Assembly: GCF_016584115.1 (NCBI RefSeq)
Contig: NZ_NRSK01000003.1
Span: forward strand, 62,001 to 126,000
DNA from: Ectothiorhodospira mobilis
GTDB taxonomy: Bacteria > Pseudomonadota > Gammaproteobacteria > Ectothiorhodospirales > Ectothiorhodospiraceae
Reading direction: 5' to 3'
DNA: 64,000 nt
A program made the position numbers and the translations under genes. This document shows, one piece after another, positions 32,120 to 40,401 of the stretch. The notes below the pieces were generated by a model. That model was not told the origin of the DNA, searched no databases, and was given only the letters and a program-made list of their open reading frames with translations. Every line of letters starts with the position of its first letter. The first letter of the stretch is position 1.

Positions 32120-32896
32120 ATGAAACGCCTTTTCGTCGTTTTTTCCCTGTGGGCGGGCCTTGTCGCGGCCCCGGCCTCCGTGGCGGAGGAGATCCGTGTG
32201 GCGGTGGCCGCCAATTTCCTCGGCACCCTGGAGCGCCTGGTGCCGCTGTTTGAACAGGAGAGCGGCCACGACCTGGTGCTCAGTGCCGGGTCCTCGGGGG
32301 CCCTGTATGCCCAGATCGTCCACGGGGCCCCGTTCCATGTCTTCTTCTCCGCCGATGACCGCCGTCCCAGGGCCCTGGTGGACGAGGGCTTGGCGGTGCC
32401 TGATTCCCGCAAAACCTATGCCGTGGGGGTGCCGGTGCTCTGGTCCGCGGGGGAGATGGACATGGAAGACCCCCGGGCCCTGCTGGGGCAGGGGGACTAC
32501 CGCTTCCTGTCCGTGGCGGATCCGCGCAATGCCCCCTATGGGGAGGCGGCCCGGGAGATCCTGCAATCCATGGGGATGTGGACGCGGCTGCAGGAGGAGG
32601 GGCGTCTGATCCGGGCCCGATCCATCGGCCAGACCTATAGTCAGGTGGCCTCCGGTGCGGCGGAGTTGGGTTTTGTGGCCCTCTCCCAGGTGCGCCGGCC
32701 CGACGGTTCGGTGCCGGGAAGCCACTGGATCCCCCCGGAGGAGTTGTATGCGCCCATCCAGCAGCAGCGGGTGCTGCTGCAGCGGGCGGCGGATTTTGCC
32801 CCGGCCCGGGAGTTTCTGGAGTGGATGACCTCGGATACCGCGCGTGGGGTGATCGAAGCGGCGGGCTACGCCGTGCCGGAAGCCGCGTCCTCCTGA
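32120..32896 (+). CDS. modA: molybdate ABC transporter substrate-binding protein
   Basis: This 258-aa protein starts at the ATG behind AAGGAGATGCAAT (MKRLFVVFSLWAGLVAAP). The signal peptide is cleaved near AEEIRV. The motifs VAVAANFLGTLERL, LSAGSSGALYAQIVHGAPF and VFFSADDRRPRAL are those of ModA, where the Ser residues bind the oxyanion. It captures molybdate/tungstate in the periplasm for ModBC. It is convergent with modC, so the three genes are not one operon. Confidence 0.93.
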   Translation: MKRLFVVFSLWAGLVAAPASVAEEIRVAVAANFLGTLERLVPLFEQESGHDLVLSAGSSGALYAQIVHGAPFHVFFSADDRRPRALVDEGLAVPDSRKTYAVGVPVLWSAGEMDMEDPRALLGQGDYRFLSVADPRNAPYGEAAREILQSMGMWTRLQEEGRLIRARSIGQTYSQVASGAAELGFVALSQVRRPDGSVPGSHWIPPEELYAPIQQQRVLLQRAADFAPAREFLEWMTSDTARGVIEAAGYAVPEAASS

Positions 32897-32988
32897 CCTG
32901 AGGGGGCCATCCCGGGGGCCCGGTACGGAAGCCTCCGGTCCCAGGGGGAGGCCAGGTGCCTCCCCTTCCTCCATACGTCCGGAAGGGG

Positions 32989-34056
32989 TCAATCCAGGGC
33001 CACCGCCTTGACCAGGGCATGCACCGCCATGCCCGGGGCCAGCCCCAGCTGCTCCCGGGAGCGGCGGGTGATGCGGGCCAGCAGGGCTTGGCCACCGGTG
33101 TCCAGCCGCACCAGGACGTGCCCCGGGTGGGGATCGTCCACGATGGCTGCCACCGTGGCCGGCAGATGGTTGAGGATGCTGGTGTCCTCCGGTGGGGTCA
33201 GGGCGATGGCCACGTCCCGGGCGGGGATGCGCAGGCGCAGGTGGTCCGTGGTGGGTGGAGCCGACCGCGGCACCAGCAGCGTGCCGCCGCCGCAGGCCAG
33301 TTGCGTGAGCTGATGCACGGGGTCGTGGCGGTGTACCGTGGCGCGCAGCACCGAGGCGGCCCCCCCGGAACGGCTGAAGGGCAGGTCGGCCCGGGCCAGG
33401 AGTTCCGGCAACGGGCCTTGGGTGCGGATACGGCCGTCCTCCAGCAGCACCAGATGATCCGCCAGGCGGGTCACTTCGTCCACGGCGTGGCTGACATAGA
33501 CCACGGGGATGGAGAGTTCGTCCCGCAGGCGTTCCAGATAGGGCAGGATCTCCTGCTTGCTGGTCTCGTCCAGGGAGGCCATGGGCTCGTCCATGAGCAG
33601 CAGGCGCGGGCTGGTGAGCAGGGCCCGGGCGATGGAGACCCGCTGGCGCTGTCCCCCGGAGAGGGCTTCGGCCGAACGCTCCAGCAGGGCCTCCAGGCCC
33701 AGCAGGTGCACCGTCTCGTCGAAGGCCACCCGGCGTTGGGCGCCAGGGATGCGCCGCTGCCCGTAGGTCAGGTTGCGGCGTACGTTCAGGTGTGGAAAGA
33801 GGCGGGCCTCCTGGAAGACATACCCCAGGGGACGCCGGTGCACCGGAAGTTGCCAGGGGCCGTCCTGCCAGGTCTCGCCGCGGAAGATCAGCTGGCCGCT
33901 GTGGGCCGCCTCCAGGCCCGCCAGGCAGCGCAGCAGGGTGGTCTTGCCGGAGCCGGAGCGGCCGAACAGGGCGGTGACCCCGGTGCCCGGGATCTCCAGG
34001 TCCACGTCCAGGACGAAGTCCCCCCGGTCCACGTGAAAGGCGGCGCGGATGCTCAT
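32989..34056 (-). CDS. modC: molybdate ABC transporter ATP-binding protein
   Basis: This 355-aa protein starts MSIRAAFHVDRGDFVLDVDL. It has Walker A GRSGSGKTT at about residues 31-39, signature LSGGQRQRVSIARAL, Walker B LLLMDEP and the H-loop VSHAVDE. The C-terminal TOBE (Mop-like) domain follows (PARDVAIALTPPEDTSILN). It powers molybdate import through ModB. The ATG overlaps the modB stop (ATGA). Confidence 0.95.
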   Translation of the reverse strand: MSIRAAFHVDRGDFVLDVDLEIPGTGVTALFGRSGSGKTTLLRCLAGLEAAHSGQLIFRGETWQDGPWQLPVHRRPLGYVFQEARLFPHLNVRRNLTYGQRRIPGAQRRVAFDETVHLLGLEALLERSAEALSGGQRQRVSIARALLTSPRLLLMDEPMASLDETSKQEILPYLERLRDELSIPVVYVSHAVDEVTRLADHLVLLEDGRIRTQGPLPELLARADLPFSRSGGAASVLRATVHRHDPVHQLTQLACGGGTLLVPRSAPPTTDHLRLRIPARDVAIALTPPEDTSILNHLPATVAAIVDDPHPGHVLVRLDTGGQALLARITRRSREQLGLAPGMAVHALVKAVALD

Positions 34057-34739
34057 GCGCTGGCCCCCATCACCTTGAAGCGGCGATTCAGGGCATACAC
34101 CGCCAGGAGCAGCAGGAAGGAAAGCACCAGCAGCACCAGGGACAGGCGGTGGGCCGCGGCATAGTCCATGGCCTCCACGTGATCGTAGATGGCGATGGAG
34201 GCCACCTGGGTCTGTCCGGGGATGTTGCCGCCGATCATGATGATGACCCCGAATTCCCCCAGGGTGTGGGCGAAGGAGAGCACCGCGGCGGTGAGAAACC
34301 CCCGTCGGGCCAGGGGCAGGACCACCGTGACAAAACGGTCCAGGGGCGAGGCCCGCAGGGTGGCCGCCGCCTCCAGCAGGCCGCGGCCGGTGGCCTGAAA
34401 GGCGTTGGTCAGGGGCTGCATGACAAAGGGCAGGGAGTAGATCATGGAGCCGATCACCAGGCCGGTGAAGGTGAAGGCCAGATGATCCAGGCCCATGGCC
34501 TCCAGGCTGCCGCCCACCCAGCCCCGGGGGCCCAGCAGGATCAGCAGGTAGAAGCCCAGCACCGTGGGGGGCAGCACCAGGGGCAGGGCCACCAGGGCCT
34601 CCACCAGCACCTTGCCGCGCCAGCGGCTGTGGGCCAGCCACCAGGCGGCGGGGGCGCAGAGCACCAGCAGGAGGGCCGTGGTGATCAGGGCCAGTTTCAC
34701 GGTGAGCCAGAGGGCGGTGGCGTCCTGGGGGTTGAGCAT
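34053..34739 (-). CDS. modB: molybdate ABC transporter permease
   Basis: This 228-aa protein starts at ATG 34739 behind AAAAGGAGAGACC (MLNPQDATALWLTVKLALIT). Five or six membrane segments are visible (for example LVEALVALPLVLPPTVLGFY). The EAA-type loop is EAAATLRASPLDRFVTVVLP. The length equals E. coli ModB. The longer frame starting at 34793 lacks a ribosome site. Confidence 0.94.
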   Translation of the reverse strand: MLNPQDATALWLTVKLALITTALLLVLCAPAAWWLAHSRWRGKVLVEALVALPLVLPPTVLGFYLLILLGPRGWVGGSLEAMGLDHLAFTFTGLVIGSMIYSLPFVMQPLTNAFQATGRGLLEAAATLRASPLDRFVTVVLPLARRGFLTAAVLSFAHTLGEFGVIIMIGGNIPGQTQVASIAIYDHVEAMDYAAAHRLSLVLLVLSFLLLLAVYALNRRFKVMGASA

Positions 34740-34925
34740 GGTCTCTCCTTTTCCGGGGATCGGCCAGGGACCGGGCCGATCCATCTTTTCCATGACATAG
34801 CAAACTTGATGCCTGATCCCTGAAAGGCCATGCGCCGGGAGAACCGGGCCCCGGGCATGATCCCATCGGGGCGGATTGGCCCCATTTGGGTGCGGCGGTG
34901 TCCGTTTCCCTACACAGTGAAGGGG

Positions 34926-36194
34926 TCAGGGACGGGCGCCGTCCCAGGCCCCCTCCCCACGAGGTCCGGGCCTGGAGCGGGCGGCGGGGCGGAGATCCAG
35001 GGCCCCGGCGTAGAGGGCCAGCAGCCGGTCCAGGGTCTGATCCCAGGCGTAGCCGGCCTCCTGGATGTAGCGCCGCGAGGCGGCCCCCAGTTGCCGGTGC
35101 TGGCCGGCCACCTCCAGGATGTATCCGGCCAGGGCAGCGGCGTCCCCCACCGGGGCGAGGCGACCCCGGTCGGGGCGCACGTGCTCCCGCAGGGCGCCGG
35201 CGTCCACCCCCACCACTGGCAGGCCGCTGGCCTGGGCCTCCACCACCGACAGGCCGAAGGTCTCGTGGGGACCGGCGGTGACGTAGATATCGGCGCTGGC
35301 CAGGGCACGGGCATAGGCGCTGCGGTCCGCCTCGTAGTCCAGCAGCACCAGCCCCGGCAGGTCCCGGGCCCGGGCCTCCAGGGCCGGGCGGTGGGGTCCC
35401 GCCCCCATGAGGGCCAGGATGAAACCCGGTCCACCGGCGGGAACCCGTTGCTGCAGGTGGGCGTAGGCCCGGGCCAGGGTGAGCACATCCTTTTCCCCGT
35501 CCAGGCGGCCGCAGTAGAGCAGCAGGAGATCCTCCGGGCCCACCCCCAGGGCCGTGCGCCAGTCCGGGTCCCGGTGCCGGGGATGGAACAGCCCGGTATC
35601 CACCCCCAGGGGGAGGATGTGGGTGCCCGTGATGCCGTATTGCCGCAACCGGTCCGCCTGCTGCGCCGTGGCCGCCAGGGTGAGGTCGCAGCGGCGGAAG
35701 ATCCCCCCGAAGAGCCGCCGGGCCGCGGCCTCCGCGATGCCCCCCATGCGGCGCCCCCAGTGCCCCGGCAGCCCGGCCAGGGCCCGGGCCACCGGTGCGC
35801 CGGCGTAGGCGTTGGCGATGTCCGTGTGGAAGTAGGCCGACACCACCACGGGCCGGCCCGCGCGCCGGCGGGCGGCGCGGTAGCGGAAGGCGGCCCAGGG
35901 GCAGGTGAAGAAACTCCCCAGTTCCACTGTGTCCGGGGCGGTCTGCCGCAGGGCCTGCAGCACCCGGTGGGGACGGGTGAAGAAACGGTAGGGATGGCAG
36001 CCGGGGATGCGGGGGGAGCGGATCTCGATGCGGGTGAGCCGTCCGTCCCGGATGATGCGGTCCTCGGCCCCCGGCACGATGAGCACGTGCTCGTCGTCGG
36101 TGTGCCGCTGGATGTGCCGGCGCTTGGCGTCGATGTAGGTGCGGATGCCGCCGCTGGTCTCGGTGTAGGCCAGGGTCAGGTCGCAATGGCGCAT
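34926..36194 (-). CDS. GT4-type glycosyltransferase
   Basis: This 422-aa protein is a GT-B enzyme: an N-terminal acceptor half with DLTLAYTETSGGIRTYID, then a nucleotide-sugar half with YCGRLDGEKDVLTLARAY, LMGAGPHR and the EX7E motif in HETFGLSVVE. Such enzymes transfer sugars to lipids or polysaccharides at the membrane. The acceptor is unknown. It stands alone between modB and the cytochrome operon. Confidence 0.88.
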   Translation of the reverse strand: MRHCDLTLAYTETSGGIRTYIDAKRRHIQRHTDDEHVLIVPGAEDRIIRDGRLTRIEIRSPRIPGCHPYRFFTRPHRVLQALRQTAPDTVELGSFFTCPWAAFRYRAARRRAGRPVVVSAYFHTDIANAYAGAPVARALAGLPGHWGRRMGGIAEAAARRLFGGIFRRCDLTLAATAQQADRLRQYGITGTHILPLGVDTGLFHPRHRDPDWRTALGVGPEDLLLLYCGRLDGEKDVLTLARAYAHLQQRVPAGGPGFILALMGAGPHRPALEARARDLPGLVLLDYEADRSAYARALASADIYVTAGPHETFGLSVVEAQASGLPVVGVDAGALREHVRPDRGRLAPVGDAAALAGYILEVAGQHRQLGAASRRYIQEAGYAWDQTLDRLLALYAGALDLRPAARSRPGPRGEGAWDGARP

Positions 36195-36371
36195 GGGGCG
36201 TTCCGTGGCTGGGATGGGTTGGAAGGCCGGCGGCCGGCCCCGGTGATCCTACCGGAACCGGGCCCACCGTCCATAGCCGCCGGGAGGTTTCCCGGGTCTT
36301 TCAGGTTCGTTTCAGTTTCTCCTCTCATAATGATCCGCGTGTGACAAGCCCATGAGAAGGAGTACAGGAAT

Positions 36372-37037
36372 ATGCATGCGACCACAGAGCAACAGGTCTG
36401 GGATCCGCTGGTGCGGTTGTTCCACTGGGGGCTGGCAGCGGCCTTCGCCGTGGCCTGGTTCACGGAACACCAGCCCCATGTACTGGCGGGTTATGCAGCC
36501 CTGACCCTGGTGGGGGTCCGCATCGTCTGGGGATTCATCGGACCGCGGCATGCCCGCTTCAGCGATTTCGTGCGCCCCCCGGGCGAGGTCATGGCCCATG
36601 TCCGGGAGATGCTGCAGGGGCGGATGAAACGTGAAGCCGGCCATAACCCACTGGCGGGATGGGTGTACGTGCTCCTGTTCCTGAGCCTCATCGGATTGAC
36701 CGTCAGTGGCATGGCGACGCTGGCGGCCGAGGAGTCGGCCGGTCCCCTGGCCGGGATCGTGGCCGGGGAGCAGGAGTCTGAAATCCGCTATGTGAACGAT
36801 GCATATGAGGATCATGATCATGATGAGGACCATGAAGAGGAAGGCCACGCACAGGGCGGTGGCCGGGACTGGGAAGAGATCCATGAATTCTTTGCCAATC
36901 TCACCCTGGCTCTGGTATTGGTCCATCTGGCTGGTGTGCTCCTGGGCAGCCTGATGCAGGGGCAGAACCTGGTGGCCGGGATGATCACCGGGCGCAAGCA
37001 GGTGGACGACGAAGATACGCAGGAGGAACGGTCATGA
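36372..37037 (+). CDS. cytochrome b561-type membrane protein with His/Asp-rich loop
   Basis: This 221-aa protein has cytochrome b561 membrane segments: VWDPLVRLFHWGLAAAFAVA (His in the first), AGYAALTLVGVRIVWGFIGP, GWVYVLLFLSLIGLTVSGMA and LTLALVLVHLAGVLLGSLM. The histidines are placed for heme b ligation. A loop at about residues 140-165 is unusually rich in His, Asp and Glu (YEDHDHDEDHEEEGH), suggesting metal binding. The gene overlaps the PepSY gene (ATGA) and precedes a two-component system. Confidence 0.9.
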   Translation: MHATTEQQVWDPLVRLFHWGLAAAFAVAWFTEHQPHVLAGYAALTLVGVRIVWGFIGPRHARFSDFVRPPGEVMAHVREMLQGRMKREAGHNPLAGWVYVLLFLSLIGLTVSGMATLAAEESAGPLAGIVAGEQESEIRYVNDAYEDHDHDEDHEEEGHAQGGGRDWEEIHEFFANLTLALVLVHLAGVLLGSLMQGQNLVAGMITGRKQVDDEDTQEERS

Positions 37038-37402
37038 ATCGGGTTTGGGAATGTACTGGAGCACACGCCAGGCATGCCTTGGGGATCGTGAAGATTCTGT
37101 CCATGCTTCTGCTGACCACGGCCATGTTCTTGCCTGCTGTGTCCCATGGGGATGACCGCAGGGAACATGACCGTATCCTGGAGCTGCGCGCCAGCGGGGA
37201 GATCCTGCCCATGGCTGAGATGCTGGAACGGGCGGGGCAGGTGGTCCGGGGCGAGTTCATTGAGGCGGAACTGGAACGGGAAGGGGGCCGCCATGTCTAT
37301 GAGCTCAAGATCCTGGACGCGGACGGGGTTCTGCACAAGCTCTATATGGACGCCGGTACCGGCGAGTTGCTGCAGCACCGGCGCCGCAATCCCGGTGACT
37401 GA
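37034..37402 (+). CDS. PepSY-domain periplasmic protein
   Basis: This 122-aa protein has an N-terminal membrane/signal segment (LSMLLLTTAMFLPAVSHG) and a PepSY domain (EMLERAGQVVRGEFIEAELE, then YELKILDADGVLHKLYMDA). PepSY domains often sit beside cytochrome b561 and PhoPQ-like pairs and may inhibit or sense. The ATG overlaps the cytochrome stop; the histidine kinase starts 5 nt after its end. Confidence 0.9.
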   Translation: MNRVWECTGAHARHALGIVKILSMLLLTTAMFLPAVSHGDDRREHDRILELRASGEILPMAEMLERAGQVVRGEFIEAELEREGGRHVYELKILDADGVLHKLYMDAGTGELLQHRRRNPGD

Positions 37403-37407
37403 TCACG

Positions 37408-38760
37408 GTGCGTAGGCTCTCCCTGCGGCTGAAGCTGACCCTGCTGGCCGCCGCCTGTCTGCTGGCCCTGGTGCTGGCCCAGGCGGCGGTCCTGCGGGTC
37501 ACCCTGTCCACCCTGGTGCAGGGGCATGTGGTGTCCGGATTGGAACATGACCTGGATACCCTCTATGCCCGTTTGTTGGAGAGCGGACGTCCCCCCGCCG
37601 AATTCGGGACCGTCCTGGGACTGGCCTACACTGCCCCCCTGTCGGGACACTACTTCCGCATCCAGGGACCCGGCGGGGTGGTGCGCTCCCGTTCCCTTTG
37701 GGACGAGGATCTGGAGACGCCGGATGTGTCCGTGGGCGACCGGCGGGTCACCCGGGTACCGGGTCCCCTGGAGCAATCCCTGGTGGTGCTCACCCGCTCC
37801 TACCGTATCGACGGGCGGCGGGTGACCCTCTCCGTGGCCGAGGAGGTGGGCCCCCTGGCGGACGCCGTGGCCCGTTGGCAGCGTCGCTTCCTCTGGGCCA
37901 CCGTGGCGGTGGTGGGGCTGGTCCTGGCCCTGCAGCTTTGGGTCATTCGCCGTTCGCTGCGTCCGTTGCATGCGGCGGTGGCCGCCTGCCGTCGCCTGGA
38001 GACGGGGGAGGCCTGCCCGGTGGACGATCATGCCCCCCGGGAGATCGCCCCCGTGCTGCAGGCGGTGAACCGCCTCGTGCGCCATCATGGTCTGCGCCTG
38101 AACCGCAGCCGCCGCGCCCTGGGGAATGTGAGCCATGCCCTGAAGACCCCCCTGGCGGTCCTGGGGCAGCTGGCGGATGACCTGGAGGCACGGGGGGATG
38201 CGGCCATGGGCCGGGCCCTGCGCACCCAGATGAATGCCATGACGGGTACCGTGGAGCGGGAGATGCGCCGCGCCCGGCTGGCGGGCAAGGACCATCCCGG
38301 GGCCGGCTTCCAGGTGCGCGGGGAACTGCGGTCCCTGACCGAGGTTCTGGAACGGATCCATGGCGGCGGCGTGACCCTGGATCTGGAGGCCCCCGAAGGG
38401 GTATTGCCCCTGGACGGCGAGGACATGCTGGAGCTCTTCGGCAATCTCCTGGACAACGCCTGGCGCTGGGCGGCCTCCCGGGTGCGGGTGAGGCTGTGGC
38501 TCTCGCCGCGGCACACCCTGGAGGGGATCATCGAGGACGACGGCCCCGGTGTCCCTGCCGGACGCCGCGCCCGGCTCGGGCAGACCGGGGCGGTGCTGGA
38601 CGAGGGGGGCGGCCATGGACTGGGGCTGGGCATCGTGCAGGACATCGTCGATCAGTATCGCGGGGACATCCGCTACCACGAGTCCGTGGACCTGGGAGGG
38701 TTGCGGGTGGAGTTCACCCTGCCGCTGCCCGGCCATGACGAAGAATCCCTGAAGGGCTGA
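37408..38760 (+). CDS. sensor histidine kinase (PhoQ-like)
   Basis: This 450-aa protein starts at GTG. It has two membrane segments (about 9-29 and 168-188) around a periplasmic sensor. The dimerisation box with the phospho-His is GNVSHALKTPLAVLGQLADD. The ATPase boxes are LFGNLLDNAWRWA (N), IIEDDGPGVP (G1) and GHGLGLGIVQDI (G2). The periplasmic part may read a signal from the cytochrome/PepSY neighbours. The response regulator gene starts 12 nt downstream. Confidence 0.94.
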   Translation: MRRLSLRLKLTLLAAACLLALVLAQAAVLRVTLSTLVQGHVVSGLEHDLDTLYARLLESGRPPAEFGTVLGLAYTAPLSGHYFRIQGPGGVVRSRSLWDEDLETPDVSVGDRRVTRVPGPLEQSLVVLTRSYRIDGRRVTLSVAEEVGPLADAVARWQRRFLWATVAVVGLVLALQLWVIRRSLRPLHAAVAACRRLETGEACPVDDHAPREIAPVLQAVNRLVRHHGLRLNRSRRALGNVSHALKTPLAVLGQLADDLEARGDAAMGRALRTQMNAMTGTVEREMRRARLAGKDHPGAGFQVRGELRSLTEVLERIHGGGVTLDLEAPEGVLPLDGEDMLELFGNLLDNAWRWAASRVRVRLWLSPRHTLEGIIEDDGPGVPAGRRARLGQTGAVLDEGGGHGLGLGIVQDIVDQYRGDIRYHESVDLGGLRVEFTLPLPGHDEESLKG

Positions 38761-38772
38761 AGGAGGGTCTGG

Positions 38773-39441
38773 GTGCGCGTATTGATCATCGAGGATGACC
38801 CGGAACTGGGCCCGCGCCTGCGGGCGCGTCTGGCACGGGAGGGTCTGGCGGTGGACCGGGTGGACAACGGGGTGGATGGTCATCACCTGGGTGCGGAGGA
38901 GGCCTTCGACCTGATCGTCCTGGATCTGGGGCTGCCGGACCGCCCGGGTCTGGAGATCCTGCAACAATGGCGGGCCGCGGGGATCACCGTGCCCGTGCTC
39001 ATCCTCACCGCCCGCAGCGGCTGGCGCGAGCGCGTGGAAGGACTGCGCCGCGGGGCTGATGACTACCTGGGCAAGCCCTTCCATGTGGAGGAACTCCTGG
39101 CCCGGGTGCATGCCCTGCTGCGCCGCGCCGCCCCCGCCCGGGAGACGGTGCTGCGGCTGGGGCCCTGGTACCTGGATGAAGACCGACAGATCCTGGTGGC
39201 GGCGGAGGGGGACGGCAGTCTGCCCCTTACAGGCACGGAGTTCCGGCTGCTGCGTTATCTATTGCGTCACCCGGGACAGGTGCTCTCCAAGACCCGCCTG
39301 GCGGAACACCTCTACGAATACGAGAGCGAGCGGGACAGCAATGTGGTGGAGGTGTACATCGCCCGGCTGCGGGAGAAACTGGGACCGGGATGGATCCGCA
39401 CCCGCCGCGGCCAGGGCTATGTCCTGGAGACCGATACATGA
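38773..39441 (+). CDS. OmpR-family response regulator
   Basis: This 222-aa protein starts at GTG (MRVLIIEDDPELGPRLRARL). The receiver has DD at 8-9, phospho-acceptor Asp in LIVLDLGLPD, Thr in LILTAR and Lys in YLGKPF. The C-terminal winged helix (GTEFRLLRYLLRHPGQVLSK ... NVVEVYIARLREKLG) binds DNA. It should regulate this operon and others; target sites are not visible. Confidence 0.96.
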   Translation: MRVLIIEDDPELGPRLRARLAREGLAVDRVDNGVDGHHLGAEEAFDLIVLDLGLPDRPGLEILQQWRAAGITVPVLILTARSGWRERVEGLRRGADDYLGKPFHVEELLARVHALLRRAAPARETVLRLGPWYLDEDRQILVAAEGDGSLPLTGTEFRLLRYLLRHPGQVLSKTRLAEHLYEYESERDSNVVEVYIARLREKLGPGWIRTRRGQGYVLETDT

Positions 39442-40373
39442 ATCGGCCGCTTCCCAGGGTGGGGGTCTCCCACTGTCTCCTGGGGGAGACCGTGCGTTAC
39501 GACGGGGATCACCGGCGGCAGGACTGGATCGTCTCCCATCTGGCGGCGCATGTGGCGCTGGTGGCGGTCTGCCCCGAGACCTCGGCAGGGCTGGGGGTGC
39601 CGCGGGAACCGGTGCACCTGGCATGGGCGCCCAAGGATGGCCTGCGGGTGCGGGGCAATGACTCGGGCCGGGACTTCACCGACGCCCTGGAACGGGGCGT
39701 GGCCTGCAGCCTGGAACGGTTGCGGCAAGGCCCCCTGGACGGCTGCCTGCTCAAGGCCCGTTCCCCCAGCTGTGGCCTGGCCGTGGAGGTGATGGGGGGC
39801 AGGGAAGCGATCCCGGGGAGGTTCGCTGAAGCCCTAAAGACCGATTGGCCCGAGGCGGTGAGGGCGGAGGCGGACGCCCTGGAGGACCCGGCGGCGCGGG
39901 AGGCCTTTTGCATCCGTCTCTTCGCCCGGGCCCGGCTGCGGGCGCTGTTCTCAGGGGCCTGGATCCCGGGGGACCTGGCCGCCTTCCACGCCCGCGAGAA
40001 GATGCTCCTGCTGGTGCACGGCCGACCGGCCTATACCCGCCTCGGGCGCTTGGTGGCCGAGGCGGGTCGCTGGCCACGGGAGGCCCTGGCCGGGGAGTAC
40101 ACCCGCCGCTTCATGGCGGCCCTGGCGGGCCCCACCACCCGGGGACGGCACGTGGACGCCCTGCAGCACCTGAGCGGTCATCTGCGGGGACGACTGGATC
40201 CCTTGCGCCGGGCGCGGGTGCGCGAGACCATAGAGGATTACCGGCACGGCCGGTGCCCGAGACAGCGGGTGCTGGCGTGCCTGCGCGCCCTGGCCGACGA
40301 GCTGGATCTGGCCTGGGTGCGGCGGCAATCCTACCTGGATCCGTGTCCCCCGTCCCTCCTGTCCCGGGGCTGA
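39438..40373 (+). CDS. DUF523-DUF1722 fusion protein (YbgA-like)
   Basis: This 311-aa protein starts MNRPLPRVGVSHCLLGETV; its ATG overlaps the response regulator stop. DUF523 covers about residues 6-150, with conserved cysteines (SHCLLG, VCPE, RSPSCGLAVEV). DUF1722 follows at about 185-300 (FHAREKMLLLVHGRPAYTRL). The DUF523 part probably binds a metal or Fe-S centre. The biochemical role is not known; in other bacteria such genes sit with photolyase or regulators. Confidence 0.88.
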   Translation: MNRPLPRVGVSHCLLGETVRYDGDHRRQDWIVSHLAAHVALVAVCPETSAGLGVPREPVHLAWAPKDGLRVRGNDSGRDFTDALERGVACSLERLRQGPLDGCLLKARSPSCGLAVEVMGGREAIPGRFAEALKTDWPEAVRAEADALEDPAAREAFCIRLFARARLRALFSGAWIPGDLAAFHAREKMLLLVHGRPAYTRLGRLVAEAGRWPREALAGEYTRRFMAALAGPTTRGRHVDALQHLSGHLRGRLDPLRRARVRETIEDYRHGRCPRQRVLACLRALADELDLAWVRRQSYLDPCPPSLLSRG

Positions 40374-40401
40374 TCCCGGGGCGGCTGCCATCCCGAACGA
40401 T

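Noticed and set aside
32931-32952. GCCTCC/GGAGGC hairpin between modA and modC as a terminator
   Set aside because: Only a 6-bp stem with a long loop and no T run.
26090-36267. Very long minus-strand frames opposite or beside known genes (for example 26090-29845 and the full 32989-36267)
   Set aside because: They are GC-driven shadow frames. The real genes on the other strand, or the 3' part only (modC), show family motifs, whereas these are His/Gly/Pro/Arg-rich without motifs.
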